DNA from: an uncultured Bacillota bacterium
Lineage (GTDB): Bacteria > Bacillota > Clostridia > Peptostreptococcales > Anaerovoracaceae
Direction: 5' to 3'
DNA: 8,814 bases
Assembly: GCA_946546075.1 (NCBI GenBank)
Contig: CAMNNV010000040.1
Span: 1 to 8,814 of the forward strand
Made by a program: the position numbers and the translations under genes. The notes below the pieces were generated by a model, which worked only from the letters and a program-made list of their open reading frames with translations, did not search any database and was not told the DNA's origin. Shown one piece after another: positions 1 through 7,055 of the stretch. Positions within the stretch are counted from its first letter, which is position 1. The number at the start of each line of letters is the position of its first letter.

Positions 1-223
1 CATCATGAACGCGAAGTATGGGTACCATATCAAGAGAACATCCTCCTTCTCCGAAATGGGGCTTCCGGAGCCGGAACCGGCAGAACACCGCATAAAGTAT
101 GTGATGAAATGCACCAGGTGCGGCAGAGAATATCCAAGAGAACGCTTTACATGCGTGATGAAGAAGATCAATGCCTACCGCTGTAACTGCGGAGGCCGCC
201 TTGAGGTGTATAAAGTAAACTAA
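1..223 (+). CDS. SprT-like zinc-ribbon protein, C-terminal part (5' end outside window)
   Basis: The reading frame is open back to the first base, so the ATG at position 5 is probably internal and the gene begins upstream of the window. About 72 residues are visible. They start with a KYGYHIKRT segment, which resembles the end of SprT-like metalloprotease domains, then an acidic proline-rich linker (about residues 18-28, counting from that ATG), then a small zinc ribbon. The ribbon has a Cys-x2-Cys pair (residues 36 and 39) and an RCNCGG motif (Cys60, Cys62) in the pattern of the SprT C-terminal ribbon. The second pair is Cys-x-Cys rather than the usual Cys-x2-Cys, and Cys50 lies between them. 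The catalytic HExxH region would be upstream and cannot be seen, so protease activity is not shown. A free-standing small zinc-ribbon protein is the alternative. No clear terminator follows, only a 5-bp inverted repeat at 230-243. Confidence 0.6.
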   Translation, partial: IMNAKYGYHIKRTSSFSEMGLPEPEPAEHRIKYVMKCTRCGREYPRERFTCVMKKINAYRCNCGGRLEVYKVN

Positions 224-251
224 AGTGTTATTCAAATATGAATCAAAACCA

Positions 252-281
252 TTGACATCAACCTACTGCGCTATGTATAGT
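252..281 (+). promoter_or_regulatory. Predicted sigma-A promoter for the nhaC-like gene
   Basis: A perfect TTGACA -35 box (252-257) is followed, after an 18-base spacer, by TATAGT (276-281), which matches five of six bases of the -10 consensus. Transcription would start near 287-290, giving a leader of roughly 90 bases before the nhaC-like ATG. No other promoter fits between the leader hairpin and the gene, so this is the only local candidate. Confidence 0.6.
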
Positions 282-290
282 TGAGTCTGC

Positions 291-347
291 AGCAAGTGCT
301 CTTCTTTTTATTTAAGGAAACGAGATGCGGCACTTGCTCTTTTATTT
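291..347 (+). promoter_or_regulatory. Leader hairpin followed by a T-rich tract (possible attenuator) upstream of nhaC
   Basis: The segment 291-299 (AGCAAGTGC) is the exact reverse complement of 330-338 (GCACTTGCT). A second, weaker stem can form inside, pairing 301-309 with 316-324 around the loop ATTTAA with single-base bulges. The outer stem is followed directly by CTCTTTTATTT (339 onward), which gives the shape of an intrinsic terminator. It lies between the only candidate promoter and the gene, almost at the predicted transcript start. It could therefore be a conditional terminator or a 5' stabilising hairpin. I do not recognise a named riboswitch class here. Confidence 0.5.
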
Positions 348-376
348 GGAAAGATTGCGTGTAAAGGGGAATATAA

Positions 377-1726
377 ATGGTTTTGATCGCGGCATTTGTC
401 TGTTTTGTAGCAGCTATGATCGTGTGTCTTGCGATGGGAAAAACGATCGTCATAGCGCTATGTATCGGCTTCGCAGCCTTTACGATAGTAGGCCGGGCAA
501 AGGGGCATAGGATAAGGGATGTACTGAATATGGCCTGGGGCAGCATCAAGGATACCGTCATTGTAGTAGAGATCTGGCTGATGATCGGTCTGCTGACGGG
601 ACTTTGGAGGGCTTCGGGAACGATCACGTACTTCGTGTACTACGGAGTGCTCCTGATCAAACCGCCGCTCTTCATCATCATGGCCTTCGTGATGTGCTGC
701 GTGCTCTCCTACGTTCTGGGCACATCCTTTGCAGTATCCGGGACACTCGGAGTGATGCTCATGGCTCTGGCGGGAAGTGCCGGAGTGGATCCGCTGCTCA
801 CCGCCGGTGCGATCATGTCCGGCATATACTTTGGAGACCGCTGTTCACCGGCATCTTCCAGCGCTATACTGGTGGCCAATATAACGGAGACGGACCTCAT
901 GACCAACGTGAAGGGCATGTTCGTGACGGGTGCCGTGCCGGTGGGAGTGACACTGGTAATATATGGCATATTGTCGGTGCAAAACCCGATGAATACCGTG
1001 GATCAGGAGATCATGGACGCCCTGTCCGGTGATTTCACCCTCACGCCGTGGACGCTGGTCCCGGTGGCATTCATCGTGATCCTGCCGATCCTGCGATTTG
1101 ATATCAGATGGGCATTCATCGGAGGAATCGTTAGCAGCGGCGTCATCGCTGTCCTCTGCCAGGATCTCACCATTGCAGAGTGTCTGGGATGCGCCATCAA
1201 AGGGTTCACGCCGGAAAGCGCTCTGCTGAAGGACATCCTTTCGGGAGGCGGGCTTCTCGAGATGCTAGAGTCCTGCGTCATCGTGACCCTCGCATGCTCC
1301 TATTCCGGGATCTTCTCGGGTACGGACATGCTCAGAGACATCCAGGTCTACCTCGAAAGACTCATGGGCCGCACCGGAAAATTCATGGTGACCCTTATCG
1401 TATCCCTGGTGACGTGCGGAGTCTTCTGCAGCCAGACCATAGGCGCGATGCTTTGCAACGACCTGATGAGAAAGCCGTATGAAAGGGCAGGGGGAGACAA
1501 GTACGAGCTCGCGATGGATATCGAAAACTCGGCGATCATGGTGAGCGCCCTGTTCCCATGGTGCATCGCCGCATCCGTTCCGATCACGATGCTTGGAGTC
1601 AGCAGCAAGTGCATCTTCTATGCATTCCTGCTCTACCTGGTGCCGTTCTTCTATATCGTGACGAAAGGACATTGGTACAAAGACAAGGAGCAGGAAGATG
1701 GCTGTGATGCTAGACGCGACGACTAA
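377..1726 (+). CDS. nhaC: NhaC-family Na+/H+ antiporter-like membrane transporter
   Basis: This 449-residue protein is strongly hydrophobic, with about eleven predicted membrane segments, and has the usual length for the NhaC (ion transporter superfamily) group. Family landmarks visible are GTSFAVSGTLG (about residues 115-125), GIYFGDRCSPAS (about 149-160), a QTIGAMLCND segment (about 353-362) and an ENSAIM...FPWC segment (about 383-396). NhaC relatives exchange sodium for protons, and some members instead couple Na+ or H+ to malate, lactate or amino-acid transport, so the substrate is not fixed by the sequence. The ATG at 377 is preceded six bases upstream by AAAGGGGA (363-370). The last 20 residues are charged and probably cytoplasmic. 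The gene is preceded by its own promoter and a hairpin leader, and it converges on alr. Exchange of an amino acid or organic acid linked to the neighbouring ureide operon is possible but unproven. Confidence 0.88.
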   Translation: MVLIAAFVCFVAAMIVCLAMGKTIVIALCIGFAAFTIVGRAKGHRIRDVLNMAWGSIKDTVIVVEIWLMIGLLTGLWRASGTITYFVYYGVLLIKPPLFIIMAFVMCCVLSYVLGTSFAVSGTLGVMLMALAGSAGVDPLLTAGAIMSGIYFGDRCSPASSSAILVANITETDLMTNVKGMFVTGAVPVGVTLVIYGILSVQNPMNTVDQEIMDALSGDFTLTPWTLVPVAFIVILPILRFDIRWAFIGGIVSSGVIAVLCQDLTIAECLGCAIKGFTPESALLKDILSGGGLLEMLESCVIVTLACSYSGIFSGTDMLRDIQVYLERLMGRTGKFMVTLIVSLVTCGVFCSQTIGAMLCNDLMRKPYERAGGDKYELAMDIENSAIMVSALFPWCIAASVPITMLGVSSKCIFYAFLLYLVPFFYIVTKGHWYKDKEQEDGCDARRDD

Positions 1727-1792
1727 CGATCACCACGGTTTGCTCGCGAATTTGGCAAATTATTATAAACCACAGAGAAAATCACAATTCAA

Positions 1793-1822
1793 AAGCGCCT
1801 GGCGAGCATTCGCCGGGCGCTT
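1793..1822. terminator. Bidirectional intrinsic terminator between nhaC and alr
   Basis: A 13-bp stem (1793-1805 with 1810-1822) contains one G-T wobble and closes on a GCAT loop. Read on the minus strand, the stem ends in CGCTTTTG, a short U run that suits termination of the purB-alr operon. On the plus strand the tail is TTATCAGTTATATT, a weaker U-rich tail serving the transporter gene. It is the only strong hairpin in this convergent gap of 113 bases. Confidence 0.85.
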
Positions 1823-1839
1823 ATCAGTTATATTGGATT

Positions 1840-2979
1840 CTAGTAAGTAAATACCTTCGGAAGTCTCAGACCGAAGTCTGTCGTTACTTCGTACGGGATC
1901 GTATCGGTGATGCGTGCGATATCGTCTGCCGTGATCTCTGCCATTCCGTCTTTACCCATGATCGTCACTTCATCGCCGAGCCTTACGTATGGAACGGACG
2001 TCACATCGATCATGAGCTGATCCATGCAGATCGTGCCCGCGATAGGAGCGAAGACACCGTTGACGATGACCTTGCCTTTGTGGGCGTATCTTCTTGGCAG
2101 TCCGTCGCCGTATCCGAGAGGGATGGTGGCGATGATGCTGTTTCTCTGGGCTGTGAACTTGCGGCCGTAGCTGATGGACGTGCCGACAGGAACTTTTTTG
2201 AGCTGGACGATGTTGGCCTTGATGGACATGACCGGCTTGATATCGATCTGCTCTCTGTCCACTTCATCGGAGGGATAGATGCCGTAGAGGACGATGCCCG
2301 GGCGAACCATTTCGAAGTGAGAAGATCCGATCTCCATGATGGCAGCGCTGTTGGCGATGCTGCGGAACGGGATCTTCAGATCTGCCTTGATCAGTTTCTT
2401 GTAGAACACCATGAACTGCTGTTCCTGGAATGCGGAGAAGGTCTTATCAGCGTGATCAGCCGTGGCAAAATGAGATACGAGGCCTTCGATCTTGAAGTTC
2501 GGAAGTCCTGCGATCATCTTCACCTCATCGACGGATGTGGAATCGTTAGGGTTGAGACCGATGCGACCCATGCCCGTATCCACAGCGATATATCCGTGGA
2601 TGATGATGCCTTCCTTTGCCGCAGCCTTTGAGATGGCTTCAGCATTTTCATATGTGCACACGAACGGCGACAGTCTGTGTTCGATGATCGGGTCGATCAG
2701 CGGTTCCGGAGTGATGGTCTGGACCAGGATCTCCTCCAGTATGAATCCGGAATTTCTAAGGCGAACAGCTTCGCTGAGTGTGGCAACAGCAAAAGAATTG
2801 ACTCCGTTGGCACGAAGGATCTCGGCCGCCTTGACGGCACCGTGCCCGTAAGCATCAGCCTTTATGGCAGCAGTGATCTTCCTGCCGGGGCCAACTTTCT
2901 CTTTGATCTTTTTGATGTTGTAGTCAAGGTTGCTGAGATTGATCTCAGCCCATGCTGCACGCATTGCGTCCTTATACAC
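1840..2979 (-). CDS. alr: Alanine racemase (PLP-dependent)
   Basis: The 379-residue product matches the family length and fold type III. The pyridoxal-phosphate lysine is in AAIKADAYGHG (Lys40, with Tyr44 nearby). The conserved arginine is in DTGMGRIG (about Arg139), the second catalytic base in SISYGR (about Tyr271), and the substrate-site segment GTICMDQ lies at about 315-321, followed by the IPYE motif near 361-364. The enzyme interconverts L- and D-alanine in the cytoplasm, supplying D-Ala for peptidoglycan. Some family members accept other amino acids. The start is a GTG (2977-2979), chosen because AGGAGG sits eight bases upstream; the nearest ATG, five codons later, is badly placed. It is the last gene of the operon, 22 bases after the M20 amidohydrolase. 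The position raises the possibility that it acts on amino acids from the ureide pathway, but a housekeeping role explains it equally well. Confidence 0.95.
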   Translation of the reverse strand: MYKDAMRAAWAEINLSNLDYNIKKIKEKVGPGRKITAAIKADAYGHGAVKAAEILRANGVNSFAVATLSEAVRLRNSGFILEEILVQTITPEPLIDPIIEHRLSPFVCTYENAEAISKAAAKEGIIIHGYIAVDTGMGRIGLNPNDSTSVDEVKMIAGLPNFKIEGLVSHFATADHADKTFSAFQEQQFMVFYKKLIKADLKIPFRSIANSAAIMEIGSSHFEMVRPGIVLYGIYPSDEVDREQIDIKPVMSIKANIVQLKKVPVGTSISYGRKFTAQRNSIIATIPLGYGDGLPRRYAHKGKVIVNGVFAPIAGTICMDQLMIDVTSVPYVRLGDEVTIMGKDGMAEITADDIARITDTIPYEVTTDFGLRLPKVFTY

Positions 2980-2987
2980 GACTAACG

Positions 2988-2993
2988 CCTCCT
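2988..2993 (-). promoter_or_regulatory. Ribosome binding site fixing the GTG start of alr
   Basis: AGGAGG on the minus strand lies eight bases before the GTG codon at 2977-2979. This is a full consensus Shine-Dalgarno site and supports GTG over the downstream ATG. Confidence 0.85.
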
Positions 2994-3001
2994 ATACTTT
3001 A

Positions 3002-4291
3002 TTATTTGAGTTCTTCAAGAACCGTATCCATCAGGAACTGAGCGGCAGAAACGAGATCTGCCTCATCCGTATCCTCTTCGGGCACGTGGCTGCGCCCATT
3101 TATACTCGGAGCGAAAATCATCCCCGTGTCCACATGCTCCGCCAGCATGCAGGCGTCGTGAACGGCTCCGCTGTCCATTACTTTAAAATTGATTTGATGA
3201 TCTTCTGCGCGACGGGTCATTTCCCCAACGAGTCTTCTGCTCAGAACGATCGGCACCGAACTGGAATGCTCATGGATGCTGCACTCCAACCCGCGCTCTT
3301 CACATACGGATCGGAACGTGTCGATGCAGATCTGGGTGTACCCGTCGATCTTTGCCTTGTCCCGGTCCCGCACCTCCATTGTAAGGTGGACCGTCTCCGG
3401 GATCACGTTGGACTGGTTCGGCAGCATCTCGATGTGTCCGAACGTCACCACCGTCCGATGATCTTCATCGCTGCGAACGATGCTTTCGCACTCCGTGATC
3501 GCCTCTGCAGCCGCGCAAAGAGCGTCCGCTCTCTCACTCATAGGGGATGCTCCCGCATGATTTCCAAGACCCGAAAGGGTGAATTCCACCACGCGCATGC
3601 CGAAAATGTTATCCACGATGCCCATGGACAGACCTTCCCGGTCAAGTACCGGCCCCTGCTCGATGTGAAGTTCCAGCATCGTCTTGATGGTACCAAAATC
3701 CAGAGGGACCTCCGAAACATCCACATCCCCTCTATTGTAAAGAGGCAACGCGCACTCCGGTGCGTCAGGGATATCTGCCAGTGCAGCGAGTCGCTGCCGC
3801 AAAGTATTCCCGGCTCCATCCTTGAGGGAGTCCAGTTCCGCCTCGCCGTATTTTCCGGCCAGGAACTTGCTTCCCGTCATGGTAGATCCGAAGTTGGACC
3901 CTTCCTCCTCTGCGAATAGGATGACTTCGTAGTTACAGGAAGGTACAAAGGTTCCGCGGCCGATCTCTTCTGTGAGGGTCTCCATCACTTCCAGCGCCCC
4001 GCATACGCCGTAGATCCCGTCCAGCCAGCCACCGTTTTGGACGGTGTCGATGTGGGATCCGGCAAGAACGATCGGTCTTCCCGGGACGTTCGCTCCCAGA
4101 CCGATGCGGATGTTCTGGAGTGCATCGATGGCGACGCTGCATCCTGCAGCCTCCGCACGCTTTATGATATACGCACGGGCCTTTGCATCCATCGGTGTGT
4201 AGGAAAATCTCGTAACACCTTCTCCCGGGGTGGTGGTGAACTTACGAAGCTCGTGGAGGTTGCCCAGAAGTCTTTGCTCGTTGATCTTCAT
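3002..4291 (-). CDS. M20-family N-carbamoyl-amino-acid / ureido-acid amidohydrolase
   Basis: The protein belongs to the M20 dizinc hydrolases of the AllC / HyuC / beta-ureidopropionase (yeast PYD3-like) type. Counting from the ATG at 4291 (429 residues), GVTRFSYTPMD (25-35) is the family's N-terminal signature. GSHIDTV...GGWLDG carries metal ligands His80 and Asp91, AEEEGSNFGS the catalytic and ligand glutamates (128-130), and ELHIEQG His209. GNHAGASPM (243-251) marks the dimerisation domain, and SGAVHDA plus GRSHVPEED (His402) close the active site. Such enzymes hydrolyse N-carbamoyl amino acids, N-carbamoyl-beta-alanine or allantoate to the free acid, CO2 and ammonia. Following a hydantoinase favours an N-carbamoyl substrate; allantoate remains possible. 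A GTG at 4303 would add four residues and overlap the upstream stop. I prefer the ATG because the family usually starts a few residues before ERL, and here the sequence MKINEQRL fits. No strong ribosome binding site is visible, so translational coupling to the hydantoinase is likely. Confidence 0.9.
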   Translation of the reverse strand: MKINEQRLLGNLHELRKFTTTPGEGVTRFSYTPMDAKARAYIIKRAEAAGCSVAIDALQNIRIGLGANVPGRPIVLAGSHIDTVQNGGWLDGIYGVCGALEVMETLTEEIGRGTFVPSCNYEVILFAEEEGSNFGSTMTGSKFLAGKYGEAELDSLKDGAGNTLRQRLAALADIPDAPECALPLYNRGDVDVSEVPLDFGTIKTMLELHIEQGPVLDREGLSMGIVDNIFGMRVVEFTLSGLGNHAGASPMSERADALCAAAEAITECESIVRSDEDHRTVVTFGHIEMLPNQSNVIPETVHLTMEVRDRDKAKIDGYTQICIDTFRSVCEERGLECSIHEHSSSVPIVLSRRLVGEMTRRAEDHQINFKVMDSGAVHDACMLAEHVDTGMIFAPSINGRSHVPEEDTDEADLVSAAQFLMDTVLEELK

Positions 4292-4296
4292 GGCGC

Positions 4297-5694
4297 CTAC
4301 CACTGATATGAGGAACCGAAAGGCTTACCTTTGACGAGTTTGCCGTCGCCCTTTGATCCGATGTACTTGGCGTCATCCACGATCTTCTTGCCGCGGAGGA
4401 ATACGGTCTCCGGGCGGCCTTTCTGCTTGAATCCTTCGAACGGTGAGTAGTCTACGCCTTCGAGGTTCGTCTCGACGCTGATGACACCTTCGTAATCAGG
4501 ATCGAAGATGACCACGTCTGCGTCGAATCCAGGTGCCAGCTGGCCCTTCTTGTCCAGACCGTTTACCTTAGCAGGTGATGTAGCATAGAGGTCTACGAGC
4601 CTGCTTCTTGAGATGCGGCCTTCTTCTACGCCGTACGTCCAAAGGATGTTGAGTCTGTTCTGCAGCGACGGTGCGCCGTTCGGGATGTCTGCGAAGGATT
4701 TGCCTTCCCCGTATCCCATATGTTTCTGCTCTGCGAAGTCGAATCCGCAGTGGTCGGATGAGATGGCGTTGAGCCATTTGCGGTCAACGGCTTCCCAAAG
4801 GGCTTCCCTGTGCTCTTCTGTTCTCAGAGCCGGTGAGCATACGTACTTGGCACCTTCGTAATCCGGTCTTGCCAGATCGGATTCATCCAGTACGAGATAG
4901 TGAGCGCATGTCTCGCCGAAGATCTTCTGACCTCTCTGGTAAGCAGCCTTGACTTCCGCCAGAGCTTCTTTGCATGTTACATGTACCACGTAGAGAGGAG
5001 CATCTGCCATCTCTGCCAGATAGATCGCTCTTCTTGTAGCCTCTGCCTCTACGACTGGAGGGCGGCTGACTGCGTGGTAATACGGGCCTGTCTTGCCTTC
5101 TGCGATGAGCTGCTTCGTAGCAACGTCGATCATGTCAGCGTTCTCAGCGTGGACCATGATCGTGATGCCGGCTTCCTTGCCCTTCTGGAGAGCCTGGAGG
5201 ATCGCATCATCATCAGCGTGGAAGAACTGGCCTTTGTATGCCATGAAAAGTTTCATGGTAGGGTACCCTGCCTCTGCGAGGCGAGGGATCTCTTCTATCA
5301 CTTCAGGACGAGGATCTGTCATGACGCTGTGGAACGAATAGTCCACCATAGCGATACCATCGGCATCTGTTTTGCGATAGTCTTCGATGGTCTCCACGAG
5401 GCCGCGTCCCTGTTCCTGGTTGACGAACTCGATGAGAGTGGTGGTGCCTCCGACTGCTGCGGCATTCGACGTCTCGAAGCCTCTCGTCTTGCTTCCTTTG
5501 TATGTAAAGGAGAAGTGCACGTGCTGGTCTACGCCGCCCGGAAGTACGTACTTGCCGGACGCATCGATGACTTCGGCGCCTTCGCACTCGAGTCCTGCGC
5601 CGACAGCTGCGATGCTCTCGTCTTTGATGAGCACGTCGGCTTTGCTTTCGCCTTCAGCAGTTACAACGATACCGTTTTTGATCAAAACAGCCAT
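4297..5694 (-). CDS. hydA: D-hydantoinase / dihydropyrimidinase
   Basis: This 465-residue cytoplasmic amidohydrolase opens cyclic ureides (5,6-dihydrouracil, dihydrothymine or 5-substituted hydantoins) to N-carbamoyl amino acids. All metal ligands of the family can be found: DQHVHF (His58, His60), the carbamylated lysine in MKLFMAYKG (Lys148), VHAEN (His182), VVHVT (His238) and SSDHCGF (Asp314). Substrate-ring contacts known from hydantoinases are also present: Tyr153, Ser287 in CSPALR and Asn339 in IPNG. Some motifs differ from the common form, with ETCAHYL instead of ETCPQYL and PNGAPSLQNRL where most have PNG-x-x-G-x-E-x-R/D. Side-chain specificity could therefore differ. The start at 5694 is chosen because AGGAGG lies seven bases upstream; a further ATG at 5712 precedes that site and is unlikely. 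The gene is 50 bases after purA, and its stop nearly touches the M20 amidohydrolase start, as expected for consecutive pathway enzymes. No dihydropyrimidine dehydrogenase or hydantoin racemase is in the window. Confidence 0.92.
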   Translation of the reverse strand: MAVLIKNGIVVTAEGESKADVLIKDESIAAVGAGLECEGAEVIDASGKYVLPGGVDQHVHFSFTYKGSKTRGFETSNAAAVGGTTTLIEFVNQEQGRGLVETIEDYRKTDADGIAMVDYSFHSVMTDPRPEVIEEIPRLAEAGYPTMKLFMAYKGQFFHADDDAILQALQKGKEAGITIMVHAENADMIDVATKQLIAEGKTGPYYHAVSRPPVVEAEATRRAIYLAEMADAPLYVVHVTCKEALAEVKAAYQRGQKIFGETCAHYLVLDESDLARPDYEGAKYVCSPALRTEEHREALWEAVDRKWLNAISSDHCGFDFAEQKHMGYGEGKSFADIPNGAPSLQNRLNILWTYGVEEGRISRSRLVDLYATSPAKVNGLDKKGQLAPGFDADVVIFDPDYEGVISVETNLEGVDYSPFEGFKQKGRPETVFLRGKKIVDDAKYIGSKGDGKLVKGKPFGSSYQW

Positions 5695-5701
5695 GATAGA
5701 A

Positions 5702-5707
5702 CCTCCT
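5702..5707 (-). promoter_or_regulatory. Ribosome binding site fixing the hydantoinase start
   Basis: AGGAGG on the minus strand lies seven bases before the ATG at 5692-5694. It falls downstream of the longer frame's ATG (5712), which rules that codon out as the main start. Confidence 0.85.
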
Positions 5708-5744
5708 GTCATATTATGATATAAAACACACGGGCCTAACTGAT

Positions 5745-7037
5745 CTACAGTTTCGGCTCTCTCTTTATGATATCTTCTCTTCCCGGGCCGTTTGAAACCA
5801 GGGTGATCGGATAGCCAATGAGCTTTTCAACTTCGTTGACGTAATTCTGTGCTTCCTCAGGAAGTTTCTCAAATTCGTGTATGCCTGTGATGTCACACTT
5901 CCATCCAGGGAATTTCTTGAATACAGGCTTCGCCTTCTCAAGCTTAGCGGTGGTCGGGAATCTGTCGGTGACTTCGCCGTCGATCTCGTATCCGACGCAG
6001 ACCGGGATCTCGTCCAGATATCCCAGCGGATCCAGAACGGTGAAGGCGACTTCCGTCGTTCCCTGACACATGCATCCGTACTTCGTAGCGACAGCGTCGA
6101 ACCAGCCGACTCTTCTCGGTCTTCCTGTAGTAGCGCCGAACTCGCCGCCGTCTCCGCCTCTTCTTCTCAGCTCATCTGCCTCATCGGGATCCAGGATCTC
6201 GCTGACGAATGCGCCGCCGCCTACTGCGCTGGAGTAAGCCTTGACGACGGTGATGATGTCCTTGATGGCATATGGAGGAACGCCAGCGCCGATGGCGCCG
6301 AATCCTGCCAGAGTGGAGGATGATGTGACCATAGGGTAGATGCCGTGGTCCGTATCCTTGAGGGATCCCAGCTGACCTTCCAGCAGGATCTCCTTGCCCT
6401 CAGCCAGAGCTTCATTGAGGAAGAGGGAAACGTCGCACACGTATGGTGCTACCATATCTCTGTACTCTCTGAGGGTATCCATGATCTCATCTGCATCCAG
6501 AAGCGGTTTGTGATAGAGGTGCTCCAGAAGAACGTTCTTCTGTGTGATGACTCTCTCCACCTTCTCGCGGAGAAGATCTTCATCCATGAAGAGTTCCTGT
6601 ACCTGGAAGCCCACCTTCGCGTATTTATCTGAATAGAGAGGCGCGATACCGGACTTCGTTGATCCAAAGGCTTTGCCTGCCAGTCTTTCTTCTTCGTACT
6701 GGTCGAAGAGCATGTGGTATGGCATCAGGACCTGGGCCCTGTCGGAAACCAGGATCTTCGGCATCGGAACGCCCTTTGATGTGATGTCGTTTATTTCATT
6801 GAGCAGGAACGGGATGTTCAGCGCAACGCCGTTTCCCAGGATGCTCGTGGTATGCTCATAGAACACGCCGGATGGCAGCATGTGCAGTGCGAACTTGCCG
6901 TAGTTGTTCTTGATGGTGTGTCCCGCATTGCTTCCGCCCTGGAAACGGACGATGATATCCGCATCCTGCGCCAGAGTATCCGTTATTTTACCTTTTCCTT
7001 CGTCGCCCCAGTTGGCGCCAACGATAGCTTTTACCAT
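5745..7037 (-). CDS. purA: Adenylosuccinate synthetase (divergent clostridial-type PurA)
   Basis: The 430-residue protein has the family's usual length. PurA joins IMP and aspartate using GTP to form adenylosuccinate, the first step from IMP to AMP. The phosphate loop WGDEGKGK (10-17, catalytic Asp12) and NAGHT (catalytic His40) are intact, as are LPSGVFY, GNGVALNIP, a LLEGQLG segment (218-224), GATTGRPRR (301-309) and SNGPGR (415-420). Several usually strict positions differ. The common GTT-x-RGIGPAY segment is GSTKSGIAPLY (125-135), the following arginine-rich DK-x-A-R-R segment is DKYAKVG, and the guanine-contact TKLD motif is TVLDPL (333-338), so the lysine is Val334. I recall the same variant from other Clostridia, which suggests a functional lineage form rather than decay. 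AAAGGAG (7047-7053) precedes the ATG by nine bases. The gene follows purB by 18 bases. Confidence 0.93.
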   Translation of the reverse strand: MVKAIVGANWGDEGKGKITDTLAQDADIIVRFQGGSNAGHTIKNNYGKFALHMLPSGVFYEHTTSILGNGVALNIPFLLNEINDITSKGVPMPKILVSDRAQVLMPYHMLFDQYEEERLAGKAFGSTKSGIAPLYSDKYAKVGFQVQELFMDEDLLREKVERVITQKNVLLEHLYHKPLLDADEIMDTLREYRDMVAPYVCDVSLFLNEALAEGKEILLEGQLGSLKDTDHGIYPMVTSSSTLAGFGAIGAGVPPYAIKDIITVVKAYSSAVGGGAFVSEILDPDEADELRRRGGDGGEFGATTGRPRRVGWFDAVATKYGCMCQGTTEVAFTVLDPLGYLDEIPVCVGYEIDGEVTDRFPTTAKLEKAKPVFKKFPGWKCDITGIHEFEKLPEEAQNYVNEVEKLIGYPITLVSNGPGREDIIKREPKL

Positions 7038-7055
7038 TAGAGATAGCTCCTTTCG

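Noticed and set aside
230..243. ATTCA-AATA-TGAAT inverted repeat after the SprT-like gene
   Set aside because: Only five base pairs of A-T rich stem with no T run; too weak for a terminator and not distinguishable from chance.
325..510. 61-codon plus-strand frame starting in the nhaC leader with AAGGA six bases before its ATG
   Set aside because: It runs out of frame for about 130 bases into the transporter gene and resembles no known protein. The start could matter for leader regulation, but a real product is not supported.
1745..1770. AATTTGGCAAATT repeat with a nearby TATAAA
   Set aside because: Very short arms, and the TTGGCA and TATAAA elements are too close together to form a promoter.
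2930..3919. Plus-strand open frame of 329 codons antisense to the M20 amidohydrolase
   Set aside because: It mirrors the codon phase of a clearly real gene, shows no family motif, has no suitable ribosome binding site, and starts inside alr.
4900..5724. Plus-strand open frame of 274 codons antisense to the hydantoinase
   Set aside because: Cysteine- and aspartate-rich translation without domains, fully inside a gene with all catalytic motifs intact on the other strand; a shadow frame.
5705..5725. Possible internal promoter or operator (TCATATTATGA palindrome) between purA and the hydantoinase
   Set aside because: The palindrome is short and AT-rich, overlaps the ribosome binding site region, and no -35 box lies at a proper distance.
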